Assembly: GCA_958299035.1 (NCBI GenBank)
Contig: CATQJL010000305.1
Location: forward strand, 36,283,733-36,347,732
DNA: 64,000 nt
DNA from: Cylicocyclus nassatus
Taxonomy: Eukaryota; Nematoda; Chromadorea; Rhabditida; Strongylidae
Direction of reading: 5' to 3'
Part shown: positions 31,469 to 42,644 of the stretch, piece after piece
Layout: the number at the start of each line of letters is the position of its first letter
Position numbering within the stretch: the first letter of the stretch is position 1
Translations under genes and position numbers: made by a program
The notes under the pieces: model-generated
The model's input: the letters and a program-made list of their open reading frames with translations, nothing else
The model's database searches: none
Told to the model about the DNA's origin: nothing

Positions 31469-31672
31469 ATTCCTTTGCACTTGTGTAGTAAACGATCCAT
31501 GACTGGTGCTTGAAGTTCTTATATAGAAATTAGAGTATTTGGAGTCTGACCAGGGTTTTTTCTAAGAGCGGGATTCGAGCCTTGGCCCAAAGAGTCATAA
31601 CGGCGACAAATAGCACTGCATGTTATGTTGTGTGTATGTTTAGAACCTTCGCCTAGTATGTTTAATTCCGTC

Positions 31673-31744
31673 AGCAGCGTGGCGCAGTGGAAGCGTGCTG
31701 GGCCCATAACCCAGAGGTCGGTGGATCGAAACCACTCGCTGCTA
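31673..31744 (+). tRNA. tRNA-iMet: tRNA-iMet (CAT)
   Basis: Consensus sequence; 16-bp downstream deletion. Confidence 0.96.
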
Positions 31745-31964
31745 ATTCTTTTGACGATCCATGACTGGTGCTTGAAGCCCTTATATAGAAATTAGAAGAT
31801 TTGGAGTCTGACCAGGGTTTTTTCTAGGAGCGGGTTTCGAGCCTTGGTCCAAAGAGTCATAACGACGACAAATAGCACTGCGCCACGCGCATCCTTCTGT
31901 CATTTTCTAGATGATGTTATTGTGTGTATGTTTAGAACGTTCGCCTAGTATGTTTAATTCCGTC

Positions 31965-32036
31965 AGCAGCGTGGCGCAGTGGAAGCATGCTGGGCCCATA
32001 ACCCAGAGGTCGGTGGATCGAAACCACTCGCTGCTA
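31965..32036 (+). tRNA. tRNA-iMet: tRNA-iMet (CAT), G24A
   Basis: G24A breaks pair 11-24. Confidence 0.85.
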
Positions 32037-32240
32037 ATTCTTTTGCACTTGTGTAGTGAACGATCCATGACTGGTGCTTGAAGTTCTTATATAGAAATTA
32101 GAGGATTTGGAGTCTGACCAGGGTTTTTTCTAAGAGCGGGATTCGAGCCTTGGCCCTAAGAGTCATAACGGCGACAAATAGCACTGCATGTTATGTTGTA
32201 TGTATGTTTAGAACGTTCGCCTAGTATGTTTAATTCCGTC

Positions 32241-32312
32241 AGCAGCGTGGCGCAGTGGAAGCGTGCTGGGCCCATAACCCAGAGGTCGGTGGATCGAAAC
32301 CACTCGCTGCTA
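32241..32312 (+). tRNA. tRNA-iMet: tRNA-iMet (CAT)
   Basis: Consensus sequence. Confidence 0.97.
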
Positions 32313-32548
32313 ATTCTTTTGCACTTGTGTAGTAAACGATCCATGACTGGTGCTTGAAGCCCTTATATAGAAATTAGAGGATTTGGAGTCTGACCAGGGT
32401 TTTTTCTAGGAGCGGGTTTCGAGCCTTGGTCCAAAGAGTCATAACGGCGACAAATAGCACTGCGCCACGCGCATCCTTCTGTCAGTTTCTAGATGATGTT
32501 ATGTTGTATGTATGTTTAGAACGTTCGCCTAGTATGTTTAATTCCGTC

Positions 32549-32620
32549 AGCAGCGTGGCGCAGTGGAAGCGTGCTGGGCCCATAACCCACAGGTCGGTGG
32601 ATCGAAACCACTCGCGGCTA
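32549..32620 (+). tRNA. tRNA-iMet: tRNA-iMet (CAT), G43C/T69G
   Basis: G43C and T69G; pairs 27-43 and 4-69 lost. Confidence 0.65.
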
Positions 32621-32824
32621 ATTCTTTTGCACTTGTGTAGTAAACGATCCATGACTGGTGCTTGAAGCCCTTATATAAAAATTAAAGGATTTGCAGTCTG
32701 ACCAGGGTTTTTTCTAAGAGCGGGATTCGAGCCTTGGTCCAAAGAGTCATAACGGCGACAAATAGCACTGCATGTTATGTTGTATGTATGTTTAGAACGT
32801 TCGCCTAGTATGTTTAATTCCGTC

Positions 32825-32896
32825 AGCAGCGTGGCGCAGTGGAAGCGTGCTGGGCCCATAACCCAGAGGTCGGTGGATCGAAACCACTCGCTGCTA
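32825..32896 (+). tRNA. tRNA-iMet: tRNA-iMet (CAT)
   Basis: Consensus sequence. Confidence 0.97.
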
Positions 32897-33131
32897 ATTC
32901 TTTTGCACTTGTGTAGTAAACGATCCATGACTGGTGCTTGAAGCCCTTATATAGAAATTAGAAGATTTGGAGTCTGACCAGGGTTTTTTTCTAGGAGCGG
33001 GTTTCGAGCCTTGGTCCGAAGAGTCATAACGGCGACAAATAGCACTGCGCCACGCGCATCCTTCTGTCATTTTCTAGATGATGTTATTGTGTGTATGTTT
33101 AGAACGTTCGCCTAGTATGTTTAATTCCGTC

Positions 33132-33203
33132 AGCAGCGTGGCGCAGTGGAAGCGTGCTGGGCCCATAACCCAGAGGTCGGTGGATCGAAACCACTCGCTG
33201 CTA
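33132..33203 (+). tRNA. tRNA-iMet: tRNA-iMet (CAT)
   Basis: Consensus sequence. Confidence 0.97.
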
Positions 33204-33439
33204 ATTCTTTTGCACTTGTGTAGTAAACGATCCATGACTGGTGCTTGAAGCCCTTATATAGAAATTAGAGGATTTGGAGTCTGACCAGGGTTTTTTCTAG
33301 GAGCGGGTTTCGAGCCTTGGTCCAAAGAGTCATAACGGCGACAAATAGTACTGCGCCACGCGCATCCTTCTGTCAGTTTCTAGATGATGTTATGTTGTAT
33401 GTATGTTTAGAACGTTCGCCTAGTATGTTTAATTCCGTC

Positions 33440-33511
33440 AGCAGCGTGGCGCAGTGGAAGCGTGCTGGGCCCATAACCCAGAGGTCGGTGGATCGAAACC
33501 ACTCGCTGCTA
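33440..33511 (+). tRNA. tRNA-iMet: tRNA-iMet (CAT)
   Basis: Consensus sequence. Confidence 0.97.
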
Positions 33512-33715
33512 ATTCTTTTGCACTTGTGTAGTAAACGATCCATGACTGGTGCTTGAAGCCCTTATATAGAAATTAAAGGATTTGCAGTCTGACCAGGGTT
33601 TTTTCTAAGAGCGGGATTCGAGCCTTGGTCCAAAGAGTCATAACGGCGACAAATAGCACTGCATGTTATGTTGTATGTATGTTTAGAACGTTCGCCTAGT
33701 ATGTTTAATTCCGTC

Positions 33716-33787
33716 AGCAGCGTGGCGCAGTGGAAGCGTGCTGGGCCCATAACCCAGAGGTCGGTGGATCGAAACCACTCGCTGCTA
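33716..33787 (+). tRNA. tRNA-iMet: tRNA-iMet (CAT)
   Basis: Consensus sequence. Confidence 0.97.
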
Positions 33788-34022
33788 ATTCTTTTGCACT
33801 TGTGTAGTAAACGATCCATGACTGGTGCTTGAAGCCCTTATATAGAAATTAGAAGATTTGGAGTCTGACCAGGGTTTTTTTCTAGGAGCGGGTTTCGAGC
33901 CTTGGTCCGAAGAGTCATAACGGCGACAAATAGCACTGCGCCACGCGCATCCTTCTGTCATTTTCTAGATGATGTTATTGTGTGTATGTTTAGAACGTTC
34001 GCCTAGTATGTTTAATTCCGTC

Positions 34023-34094
34023 AGCAGCGTGGCGCAGTGGAAGCGTGCTGGGCCCATAACCCAGAGGTCGGTGGATCGAAACCACTCGCTGCTA
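34023..34094 (+). tRNA. tRNA-iMet: tRNA-iMet (CAT)
   Basis: Consensus sequence. Confidence 0.97.
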
Positions 34095-34330
34095 ATTCTT
34101 TTGCACTTGTGTAATAAACGATCCATGACTGGTGCTTGAAGCCCTTATATAGAAATTAGAGGATTTGGAGTCTGACCAGGGTTTTTTCTAGGAGCGGGTT
34201 TCGAGCCTTGGTCCAAAGAGTCATAACGGCGACAAATAGCACTGCGCCACGCGCATCCTTCTGTCAGTTTCTAGATGATGTTATGTTGTATGTATGTTTA
34301 GAACGTTCGCCTAGTATGTTTAATTCCGTC

Positions 34331-34402
34331 AGCAGCGTGGCGCAGTGGAAGCGTGCTGGGCCCATAACCCAGAGGTCGGTGGATCGAAACCACTCGCTGC
34401 TA
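34331..34402 (+). tRNA. tRNA-iMet: tRNA-iMet (CAT)
   Basis: Consensus sequence. Confidence 0.97.
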
Positions 34403-34606
34403 ATTCTTTTGCACTTGCGTAGTAAACGATCCATGACTGGTGCTTGAAGCCCTTATATAGAAATTAAAGGATTTGGAGTCTGACCAGGGTTTTTTCTAAG
34501 AGCGGGATTCGAGCCTTGGTCCAAAGAGTCATAACGGCGACAAATAGCACTGCATGTTATGTTGTATGTATGTTTAGAACGTTCGCCTAGTATGTTTAAT
34601 TCCGTC

Positions 34607-34678
34607 AGCAGCGTGGCGCAGTGGAAGCATGCTGGGCCCATAACCCAGAGGTCGGTGGATCGAAACCACTCGCTGCTA
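34607..34678 (+). tRNA. tRNA-iMet: tRNA-iMet (CAT), G24A
   Basis: G24A breaks pair 11-24. Confidence 0.85.
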
Positions 34679-34925
34679 ATTCTTTTGCACTTGTGTAGTA
34701 AACGATCCATGACTGGTGCTTGAAGTTCTTATATAGAAATTAGAGGATTTGGAGTCTGACCAGGGTTTTTTCTAAGAGCGGGATTCGAGCCTTGGTCCAA
34801 AGAGTCATAACGGCGGCAAATAGCACTGCGCCACGCGCATCCTTCTGTCATTTTCTAGATGATGTTATGTTGTATGTATGTTTAGAACTTTCAACTAGTA
34901 ACTTTCGCCTATGTTTAATTCCGTT

Positions 34926-34997
34926 AGCAGCGTGGCGCAGTGGAAGCGTGCTGGCCCCATAACACAGAGGTCGGTGGATCGAAACCACTCGCTGCTA
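34926..34997 (+). pseudogene. tRNA-iMet pseudogene
   Basis: G31C and C40A: two adjacent anticodon-stem pairs are lost. Confidence 0.65.
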
Positions 34998-35201
34998 ATT
35001 CTTTTGCACTTGTGTAGTAAACGATCCATGACTGGTGCTTGAAGCCCTTATATAGAAATTAGAAGATTTGGAGTCTGACCAGGGTTTTTTCTAGGAGCGG
35101 GTTTCGAGCATTGGTCCAAAGAGTCATAACGGCGACAAATAGCACTGCATGTTGTGTTGTGTGTATGTTTAGAACGTTCGCCTAGTATGTTTAATTCCGT
35201 C

Positions 35202-35273
35202 AGCAGCGTGGCGCAGTGGAAGCGTGCTGGGCCCATAACCCAGAGGTCGGTGGATCGAAACCACTCGCTGCTA
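35202..35273 (+). tRNA. tRNA-iMet: tRNA-iMet (CAT)
   Basis: Consensus sequence. Confidence 0.97.
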
Positions 35274-35509
35274 ATTCTTTTGCACTTGTGTAGTAAACGA
35301 TCCATGACTGGTGCTTGAAGCCCTTATATAGAAATTAAAGGATTTGGAGTCTGACCAGGGTTTTTTCTAAGAGCGGGATTCGAGCCTTGGTCCAAAGAGT
35401 CATAACGGCGACAAATAGCACTGCGCCACGCGCATCCTTCTGTCAGTTTCTACATGATGTTATGTTGTATGTATGTTTAGAACGTTCGCCTAGTATGTTT
35501 AATTCCGTC

Positions 35510-35580
35510 AGCAGCGTGGCGCAGTGAAGCGTGCTGGGCCCATAACCCACAGGTCGGTGGATCGAAACCGCTAGCTGCTA
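35510..35580 (+). pseudogene. tRNA-iMet pseudogene, 71 nt
   Basis: One G of the D-loop G18-G19 pair is deleted; also G43C, A63G and C66A. Confidence 0.7.
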
Positions 35581-35784
35581 ATTCTTTTGCACTTGTGTAG
35601 TAAACGATCCATGACTGGTGCTTGAAGCCCTTATATAGAAATTAGAAGATTTGGAGTCTGACCAGGGTTTTTTCTAAGAGCGGGATTCGAGCCTTGGCCC
35701 AAAGAGTCATAACGGCGACAAATAGCACTGCATGTTATGTTGTATGTATGTTTAGAACGTTCGCCTAGTATGTTTAATTCCGTC

Positions 35785-35856
35785 AGCAGCGTGGCGCAGT
35801 GGAAGCGTGCTGGGCCCATAACCCAGAGGTCGGTGGATCGAAACCACTCGCTGTTA
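35785..35856 (+). tRNA. tRNA-iMet: tRNA-iMet (CAT), C71T
   Basis: C71T leaves a G-U pair at 2-71; likely tolerated. Confidence 0.9.
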
Positions 35857-36088
35857 ATTCTTTTGCACTTGTGTAGTAAACGATCCATGACTGGTGCTTG
35901 AAGTTCTTATATAGAAATTAGAGGATTTGGAGTCTGACCAGGGTTTTTTCTAAGAGCGGGATTCGAGCCTTGGCCCAAAGAGTCATAACGGCGACAAATA
36001 GCACTGCGCCACGCGCATCCTTCTGTCATTTTCTAGATGATGTTATGTTGTATGTATGTTTAGAACGTTCGCCTAGTACAATTCCGTT

Positions 36089-36160
36089 AGCAGCGTGGCG
36101 CAGTGGAAGCATGCTGGGCCCATAACCCAGAGGTCGGTGGATCGGAACCACTCGCTGCTA
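36089..36160 (+). tRNA. tRNA-iMet: tRNA-iMet (CAT), G24A/A58G
   Basis: First member of the A58G subfamily. A58 is the conserved m1A58 site and part of the B box, so activity is doubtful. The 5' flank has lost a short TGTTTA-containing stretch. Confidence 0.65.
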
Positions 36161-36364
36161 ATTCTTTTGCACTTGTGTAGTAAACGATCCATGACTGGTG
36201 CTTGAAGCCCTTATATAGAAATTAGAAGATTTGGAGTCTGACCAGGGTTTTTTCTAGGAGCGGGTTTCGAGCCTTGGTCCAAAGAGTCATAACGGCGACA
36301 AATAGCACTGCATGTTGTGTTGTGTGTATGTTTAGAACGTTCGCCTAGTATGTTTAATTCCGTC

Positions 36365-36436
36365 AGCAGCGTGGCGCAGTGGAAGCGTGCTGGGCCCATA
36401 ACCCAGAGGTCGGTGGATCGAAACCACTCGCTGCTA
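36365..36436 (+). tRNA. tRNA-iMet: tRNA-iMet (CAT)
   Basis: Consensus sequence. Confidence 0.97.
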
Positions 36437-36672
36437 ATTCTTTTGCACTTGTGTAGTAAACGATCCATGACTGGTGCTTGAAGCCCTTATATAGAAATTA
36501 AAGAATTTGGAGTCTGACCAGGGTTTTTTCTAAGAGCGGGATTCGAGCCTTGGTCCAAAGAGTCATAACGGCGACAAATAGCACTGCGCCACGCGCATCC
36601 TTCTGTCAGTTTCTACATGATGTTATGTTGTATGTATGTTTAGAACGTTCGCCTAGTACGTTCAATTCCGTC

Positions 36673-36744
36673 AGCAGCGTGGCGCAGTGGAAGCGTGCTG
36701 GGCCCATAACCCACAGGTCGGTGGATCGAAACCGCTAGCTGCTA
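36673..36744 (+). tRNA. tRNA-iMet: tRNA-iMet (CAT), G43C/A63G/C66A
   Basis: Pairs 27-43 and 7-66 lost; 51-63 becomes U-G. Confidence 0.65.
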
Positions 36745-36947
36745 ATTCTTTTGCGCTTGTGTAGTAAACGATCCATGACTGGTGCTTGAAGCCCTTATAT
36801 AGAAATTAGAAGATTTGGAGTCTGACCAGGGTTTTTTCTAGGAGCGGGTTTCGAGCCTTGGTCCAAAGAGTCATAACGGCGACAAATAGCCTGCATGTTA
36901 TGTTGTATGTATGTTTAGAACGTTCGCCTAGCATGTTTAATTCCGTC

Positions 36948-37019
36948 AGCAGCGTGGCGCAGTGGAAGCGTGCTGGGCCCATAACCCAGAGGTCGGTGGA
37001 TCGAAACCACTCGCTGCTA
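36948..37019 (+). tRNA. tRNA-iMet: tRNA-iMet (CAT)
   Basis: Consensus sequence. Confidence 0.97.
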
Positions 37020-37251
37020 ATTCTTTTGCACTTGTGTAGTAAACGATCCATGACTTGTGCTTGAAATTCTTATATAGAAATTAAAGGATTTGGAGTCTGA
37101 CCAGGGTTTTTTCTAAGAGCGGGATTCGTGCCTTGGTTCAAAGAGTCATAACGGCGGCAAATAGCACAGCGCCACGCGCATCCTTCTGTCATTTTCTAGA
37201 TGATGTTATGTTGTATGTATGTTTAGAACGTTCGCCTAGTACAATTCCGTC

Positions 37252-37323
37252 AGCAGCGTGGCGCAGTGGAAGCATGCTGGGCCCATAACCCAGAGGACGG
37301 TGGATCGGAACCACTCGCTGCTA
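37252..37323 (+). tRNA. tRNA-iMet: tRNA-iMet (CAT), G24A/T47A/A58G
   Basis: A58G subfamily with T47A in the variable loop. Confidence 0.62.
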
Positions 37324-37559
37324 ATTCTTTTGCACTTGTGTAGTAAACGATCCATGACTGGTGCTTGAAGCCCTTATATAGAAATTAAAGGATTTGGAGT
37401 CTGACCAGGGTTTTTTCTAAGAGCGGGATTCGAGCCTTGGTCGAAAGAGTCATAACGGCGACAAATAGCACTGCGCCACGCGCATCCTTCTGTCAGTTTC
37501 TACATGATGTTTTGTTGTATGTATGTTTAGAACGTTCGCCTAGTACGTTCAATTCTGTC

Positions 37560-37631
37560 AGCAGCGTGGCGCAGTGGAAGCGTGCTGGGCCCATAACCCA
37601 CAGGTCGGTGGATCGAAACTGCTAGCTGCTA
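37560..37631 (+). tRNA. tRNA-iMet: tRNA-iMet (CAT), G43C/C62T/A63G/C66A
   Basis: As 36673 plus C62T (G-U pair 52-62). Confidence 0.6.
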
Positions 37632-37863
37632 ATTCTTTTGCACTTGTGTAGTAAACGATCCATGACTTGTGCTTGAAATTCTTATATAGAAATTAAAGGA
37701 TTTGGAGTCTGACCAGGGTTTTTTCTAAGAGCGGGATTCGTGCCTTGGTTCAAAGAGTCATAACGGCGGCAAATAGCACAGCGCCACGCGCATCCTTCTG
37801 TCATTTTCTAGATGATGTTATGTTGTATGTATGTTTAGAACGTTCGCCTAGTACAATTCCGTC

Positions 37864-37935
37864 AGCAGCGTGGCGCAGTGGAAGCATGCTGGGCCCATAA
37901 CCCAGAGGACGGTGGATCGGAACCACTCGCTGCTA
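37864..37935 (+). tRNA. tRNA-iMet: tRNA-iMet (CAT), G24A/T47A/A58G
   Basis: A58G subfamily. Confidence 0.62.
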
Positions 37936-38171
37936 ATTCTTTTGCACTTGTGTAGTAAACGATCCATGACTGGTGCTTGAAGCCCTTATATAGAAATTAA
38001 AGGATTTGGAGTCTGACCAGGGTTTTTTCTAAGAGCGGGATTCGAGCCTTGGTCCAAAGAGTCATAACGGCGACAAATAGCACTGCGCCACGCGCATCCT
38101 TCTGTCAGTTTCTACATGATGTTATGTTGTATGTATGTTTAGAACGTTCGCCTAGTACGTTCAATTCCGTC

Positions 38172-38243
38172 AGCAGCGTGGCGCAGTGGAAGCGTGCTGG
38201 GCCCATAACCCACAGGTCGGTGGATCGAAACCGCTAGCTGCTA
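38172..38243 (+). tRNA. tRNA-iMet: tRNA-iMet (CAT), G43C/A63G/C66A
   Basis: As 36673. Confidence 0.65.
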
Positions 38244-38479
38244 ATTCTTTTGCACTTGTGTAGTAAACGATCCATGACTGGTGCTTGAAGCCCTTATATA
38301 GAAATTAGAAGATTTGGAGTCTGACCAGGGTTTTTTCTAAGAGCGGGATTCGAGCCTTGGTCCAAAGAGTCATAACGGCGACAAATAGCACTGCGCCACG
38401 CGCATCCTTCTGTCAGTTTCTACATGATGTTATGTTGTATGTATGTTTAGAACGTTCGCCTAGTACGTTCAATTCCGTC

Positions 38480-38551
38480 AGCAGCGTGGCGCAGTGGAAG
38501 CGTGCTGGGCCCATAACCCACAGGTCGGTGGATCGAAACCGCTAGCTGCTA
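38480..38551 (+). tRNA. tRNA-iMet: tRNA-iMet (CAT), G43C/A63G/C66A
   Basis: As 36673. Confidence 0.65.
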
Positions 38552-38754
38552 ATTCTTTTGCGCTTGTGTAGTAAACGATCCATGACTGGTGCTTGAAGCC
38601 CTTATATAGAAATTAGAAGATTTGGAGTCTGACCAGGGTTTTTTCTAGGAGCGGGTTTCGAGCCTTGGTCCAAAGAGTCATAACGGCGACAAATAGCCTG
38701 CATGTTATGTTGTATGTATGTTTAGAACGTTCGCCTAGCATGTTTAATTCCGTC

Positions 38755-38826
38755 AGCAGCGTGGCGCAGTGGAAGCGTGCTGGGCCCATAACCCAGAGGT
38801 CGGTGGATCGAAACCACTCGCTGCTA
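38755..38826 (+). tRNA. tRNA-iMet: tRNA-iMet (CAT)
   Basis: Consensus sequence. Confidence 0.97.
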
Positions 38827-39062
38827 ATTCTTTTGCACTTGTGTAGTAAACGATCCATGACTTGTGCTTGAAATTCTTATATAGAAATTAAAGGATTTGG
38901 AGTCTGACCAGGGTTTTTTCTAAGAGCGGGATTCGTGCCTTGGTTCAAAGAGTCATAACGGCGGCAAATAGCACAGCGCCACGCGCATCCTTCTGTCATT
39001 TTCTAGATGATGTTATGTTGTATGTATGTTTAGAACGTTCGCCTAGCATGTTTAATTCCGTC

Positions 39063-39134
39063 AGCAGCGTGGCGCAGTGGAAGCGTGCTGGGCCCATAAC
39101 CCAGAGGTCGGTGGATCGAAACCACTCGCTGCTA
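39063..39134 (+). tRNA. tRNA-iMet: tRNA-iMet (CAT)
   Basis: Consensus sequence. Confidence 0.97.
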
Positions 39135-39366
39135 ATTCTTTTGCACTTGTGTAGTAAACGATCCATGACTTGTGCTTGAAATTCTTATATAGAAATTAAA
39201 GGATTTGGAGTCTGACCAGGGTTTTTTCTAAGAGCGGGATTCGTGCCTTGGTTCAAAGAGTCATAACGGCGGCAAATAGCACAGCGCCACGCGCATCCTT
39301 CTGTCATTTTCTAGATGATGTTATGTTGTATGTATGTTTAGAACGTTCGCCTAGTACAATTCCGTC

Positions 39367-39438
39367 AGCAGCGTGGCGCAGTGGAAGCATGCTGGGCCCA
39401 TAACCCAGAGGACGGTGGATCGGAACCACTCGCTGCTA
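39367..39438 (+). tRNA. tRNA-iMet: tRNA-iMet (CAT), G24A/T47A/A58G
   Basis: A58G subfamily. Confidence 0.62.
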
Positions 39439-39674
39439 ATTCTTTTGCACTTGTGTAGTAAACGATCCATGACTGGTGCTTGAAGCCCTTATATAGAAAT
39501 TAAAGGATTTGGAGTCTGACCAGGGTTTTTTCTAAGAGCGGGATTCGAGCCTTGGTCGAAAGAGTCATAACGGCGACAAATAGCACTGCGCCACGCGCAT
39601 CCTTCTGTCAGTTTCTACATGATGTTATGTTGTATGTATGTTTAGAACGTTCGCCTAGTACGTTCAATTCCGTC

Positions 39675-39746
39675 AGCAGCGTGGCGCAGTGGAAGCGTGC
39701 TGGGCCCATAACCCACAGGTCGGTGGATCGAAACCGCTAGCTGCTA
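39675..39746 (+). tRNA. tRNA-iMet: tRNA-iMet (CAT), G43C/A63G/C66A
   Basis: As 36673. Confidence 0.65.
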
Positions 39747-39949
39747 ATTCTTTTGCGCTTGTGTAGTAAACGATCCATGACTGGTGCTTGAAGCCCTTAT
39801 ATAGAAATTAGAAGATTTGGAGTCTGACCAGGGTTTTTTCTAGGAGCGGGTTTCGAGCCTTGGTCCAAAGAGTCATAACGGCGACAAATAGCCTGCATGT
39901 TATGTTGTATGTATGTTTAGAACGTTCGCCTAGCATGTTTAATTCCGTC

Positions 39950-40021
39950 AGCAGCGTGGCGCAGTGGAAGCGTGCTGGGCCCATAACCCAGAGGTCGGTG
40001 GATCGAAACCACTCGCTGCTA
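39950..40021 (+). tRNA. tRNA-iMet: tRNA-iMet (CAT)
   Basis: Consensus sequence. Confidence 0.97.
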
Positions 40022-40257
40022 ATTCTTTTGCACTTGTGTAGTAAACGATCCATGACTTGTGCTTGAAATTCTTATATAGAAATTAAAGGATTTGGAGTCT
40101 GACCAGGGTTTTTTCTAAGAGCGGGATTCGTGCCTTGGTTCAAAGAGTCATAACGGCGGCAAATAGCACAGCGCCACGCGCATCCTTCTGTCATTTTCTA
40201 GATGATGTTATGTTGTATGTATGTTTAGAACGTTCGCCTAGCATGTTTAATTCCGTC

Positions 40258-40329
40258 AGCAGCGTGGCGCAGTGGAAGCGTGCTGGGCCCATAACCCAGA
40301 GGTCGGTGGATCGAAACCACTCGCTGCTA
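40258..40329 (+). tRNA. tRNA-iMet: tRNA-iMet (CAT)
   Basis: Consensus sequence. Confidence 0.97.
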
Positions 40330-40561
40330 ATTCTTTTGCACTTGTGTAGTAAACGATCCATGACTTGTGCTTGAAATTCTTATATAGAAATTAAAGGATT
40401 TGGAGTCTGACCAGGGTTTTTTCTAAGAGCGGGATTCGTGCCTTGGTTCAAAGAGTCATAACGGCGGCAAATAGCACAGCGCCACGCGCATCCTTCTGTC
40501 ATTTTCTAGATGATGTTATGTTGTATGTATGTTTAGAACGTTCGCCTAGTACAATTCCGTC

Positions 40562-40633
40562 AGCAGCGTGGCGCAGTGGAAGCATGCTGGGCCCATAACC
40601 CAGAGGACGGTGGATCGGAACCACTCGCTGCTA
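40562..40633 (+). tRNA. tRNA-iMet: tRNA-iMet (CAT), G24A/T47A/A58G
   Basis: A58G subfamily. Confidence 0.62.
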
Positions 40634-40869
40634 ATTCTTTTGCACTTGTGTAGTAAACGATCCATGACTGGTGCTTGAAGCCCTTATATAGAAATTAAAG
40701 GATTTGGAGTCTGACCAGGGTTTTTTCTAAGAGCGGGATTCGAGCCTTGGTCGAAAGAGTCATAACGGCGACAAATAGCACTGCGCCACGCGCATCCTTC
40801 TGTCAGTTTCTACATGATGTTTTGTTGTATGTATGTTTAGAACGTTCGCCTAGTACGTTCAATTCTGTC

Positions 40870-40941
40870 AGCAGCGTGGCGCAGTGGAAGCGTGCTGGGC
40901 CCATAACCCACAGGTCGGTGGATCGAAACTGCTAGCTGCTA
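40870..40941 (+). tRNA. tRNA-iMet: tRNA-iMet (CAT), G43C/C62T/A63G/C66A
   Basis: Same as 37560, offset 3,310 bp. Confidence 0.6.
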
Positions 40942-41173
40942 ATTCTTTTGCACTTGTGTAGTAAACGATCCATGACTTGTGCTTGAAATTCTTATATAGA
41001 AATTAAAGGATTTGGAGTCTGACCAGGGTTTTTTCTAAGAGCGGGATTCGTGCCTTGGTTCAAAGAGTCATAACGGCGGCAAATAGCACAGCGCCACGCG
41101 CATCCTTCTGTCATTTTCTAGATGATGTTATGTTGTATGTATGTTTAGAAAGTTCGCCTAGTACAATTCCGTC

Positions 41174-41245
41174 AGCAGCGTGGCGCAGTGGAAGCATGCT
41201 GGGCCCATAACCCAGAGGACGGTGGATCGGAACCACTCGCTGCTA
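41174..41245 (+). tRNA. tRNA-iMet: tRNA-iMet (CAT), G24A/T47A/A58G
   Basis: A58G subfamily. Confidence 0.62.
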
Positions 41246-41481
41246 ATTCTTTTGCACTTGTGTAGTAAACGATCCATGACTGGTGCTTGAAGCCCTTATA
41301 TAGAAATTAAAGGATTTGGAGTCTGACCAGGGTTTTTTCTAAGAGCGGGATTCGAGCCTTGGTCCAAAGAGTCATAACGGCGACAAATAGCACTGCGCCA
41401 CGCGCATCCTTCTGTCAGTTTCTACATGATGTTATGTTGTATGTATGTTTAGAACGTTCGCCTAGTACGTTCAATTCCGTC

Positions 41482-41553
41482 AGCAGCGTGGCGCAGTGGA
41501 AGCGTGCTGGGCCCATAACCCACAGGTCGGTGGATCGAAACCGCTAGCTGCTA
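41482..41553 (+). tRNA. tRNA-iMet: tRNA-iMet (CAT), G43C/A63G/C66A
   Basis: As 36673. Confidence 0.65.
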
Positions 41554-41756
41554 ATTCTTTTGCACTTGTGTAGTAAACGATCCATGACTGGTGCTTGAAG
41601 CCCTTATATAGAAATTAGAAGATTTGGAGTCTGACCAGGGTTTTTTCTAGGAGCGGGTTTCGAGCCTTGGTCCAAAGAGTCATAACGGCGACAATTAGCC
41701 TGCATGTTATGTTGTATGTATGTTTAGAACGTTCGCCTAGTATGTTTAATTCCGTC

Positions 41757-41828
41757 AGCAGCGTGGCGCAGTGGAAGCGTGCTGGGCCCATAACCCAGAG
41801 GTCGGTGGATCGAAACCACTCGCTGCTA
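41757..41828 (+). tRNA. tRNA-iMet: tRNA-iMet (CAT)
   Basis: Consensus sequence. Confidence 0.97.
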
Positions 41829-42060
41829 ATTCTTTTGCACTTGTGTAGTAAACGATCCATGACTTGTGCTTGAAATTCTTATATAGAAATTAAAGGATTT
41901 GGAGTCTGACCAGGGTTTTTTCTAAGAGCGGGATTCGTGCCTTGGTTCAAAGAGTCATAACGGCGGCAAATAGCACAGCGCCACGCGCATCCTTCTGTCA
42001 TTTTCTAGATGATGTCATGTTGTATGTATGTTTAGAACGTTCGCCTAGTACAATTCCGTC

Positions 42061-42132
42061 AGCAGCGTGGCGCAGTGGAAGCATGCTGGGCCCATAACCC
42101 AGAGGACGGTGGATCGGAACCACTCGCTGCTA
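42061..42132 (+). tRNA. tRNA-iMet: tRNA-iMet (CAT), G24A/T47A/A58G
   Basis: A58G subfamily. Confidence 0.62.
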
Positions 42133-42369
42133 ATTCTTTTGCACTTGTGTAGTAAACGATCCATGACTGGTGCTTGAAGCCCTTATATAGAAATTAAAGG
42201 ATTTGGAGTCTGACCAGGGTTTTTTTCTAAGAGCGGGATTCGAGCCTTGGTCGAAAGAGTCATAACGGCGACAAATAGCACTGCGCCACGCGCATCCTTC
42301 TGTCAGTTTCTACATGATGTTTTGTTGTATGTATGTTTAGAACGTTCGCCTAGTACGTTCAATTCCGTC

Positions 42370-42441
42370 AGCAGCGTGGCGCAGTGGAAGCGTGCTGGGC
42401 CCATAACCCACAGGTCGGTGGATCGAAACCGCTAGCTGCTA
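42370..42441 (+). tRNA. tRNA-iMet: tRNA-iMet (CAT), G43C/A63G/C66A
   Basis: As 36673. Confidence 0.65.
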
Positions 42442-42644
42442 ATTCTTTTGCACTTGTGTAGTAAACGATCCATGACTGGTGCTTGAAGCCCTTATATAGA
42501 AATTAGAAGATTTGGAGTCTGACCAGGGTTTTTTCTAGGAGCGGGTTTCGAGCCTTGGTCCAAAGAGTCATAACGGCGACAAATAGCCTGCATGTTATGT
42601 TGTATGCATGTTTAGAACGTTCGCCTAGTATGTTTAATTCCGTC

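Larger units (their letters stand above)
30975..33850 (+). repeat. 3,148-bp-offset duplication, copy 2
   Basis: Copy of 27827-30702, including the TAT-anticodon gene and the 16-bp deletion. The gene at 32549 has gained T69G relative to its partner at 29401. Confidence 0.85.
38480..40869 (+). repeat. 1,195-bp four-gene block, two copies
   Basis: Order G43C/A63G/C66A, consensus, consensus, G24A/T47A/A58G at 38480-39674 and again at 39675-40869. The surrounding 36-43 kb shows related offsets of 1,807 and 3,310 bp. Confidence 0.8.
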
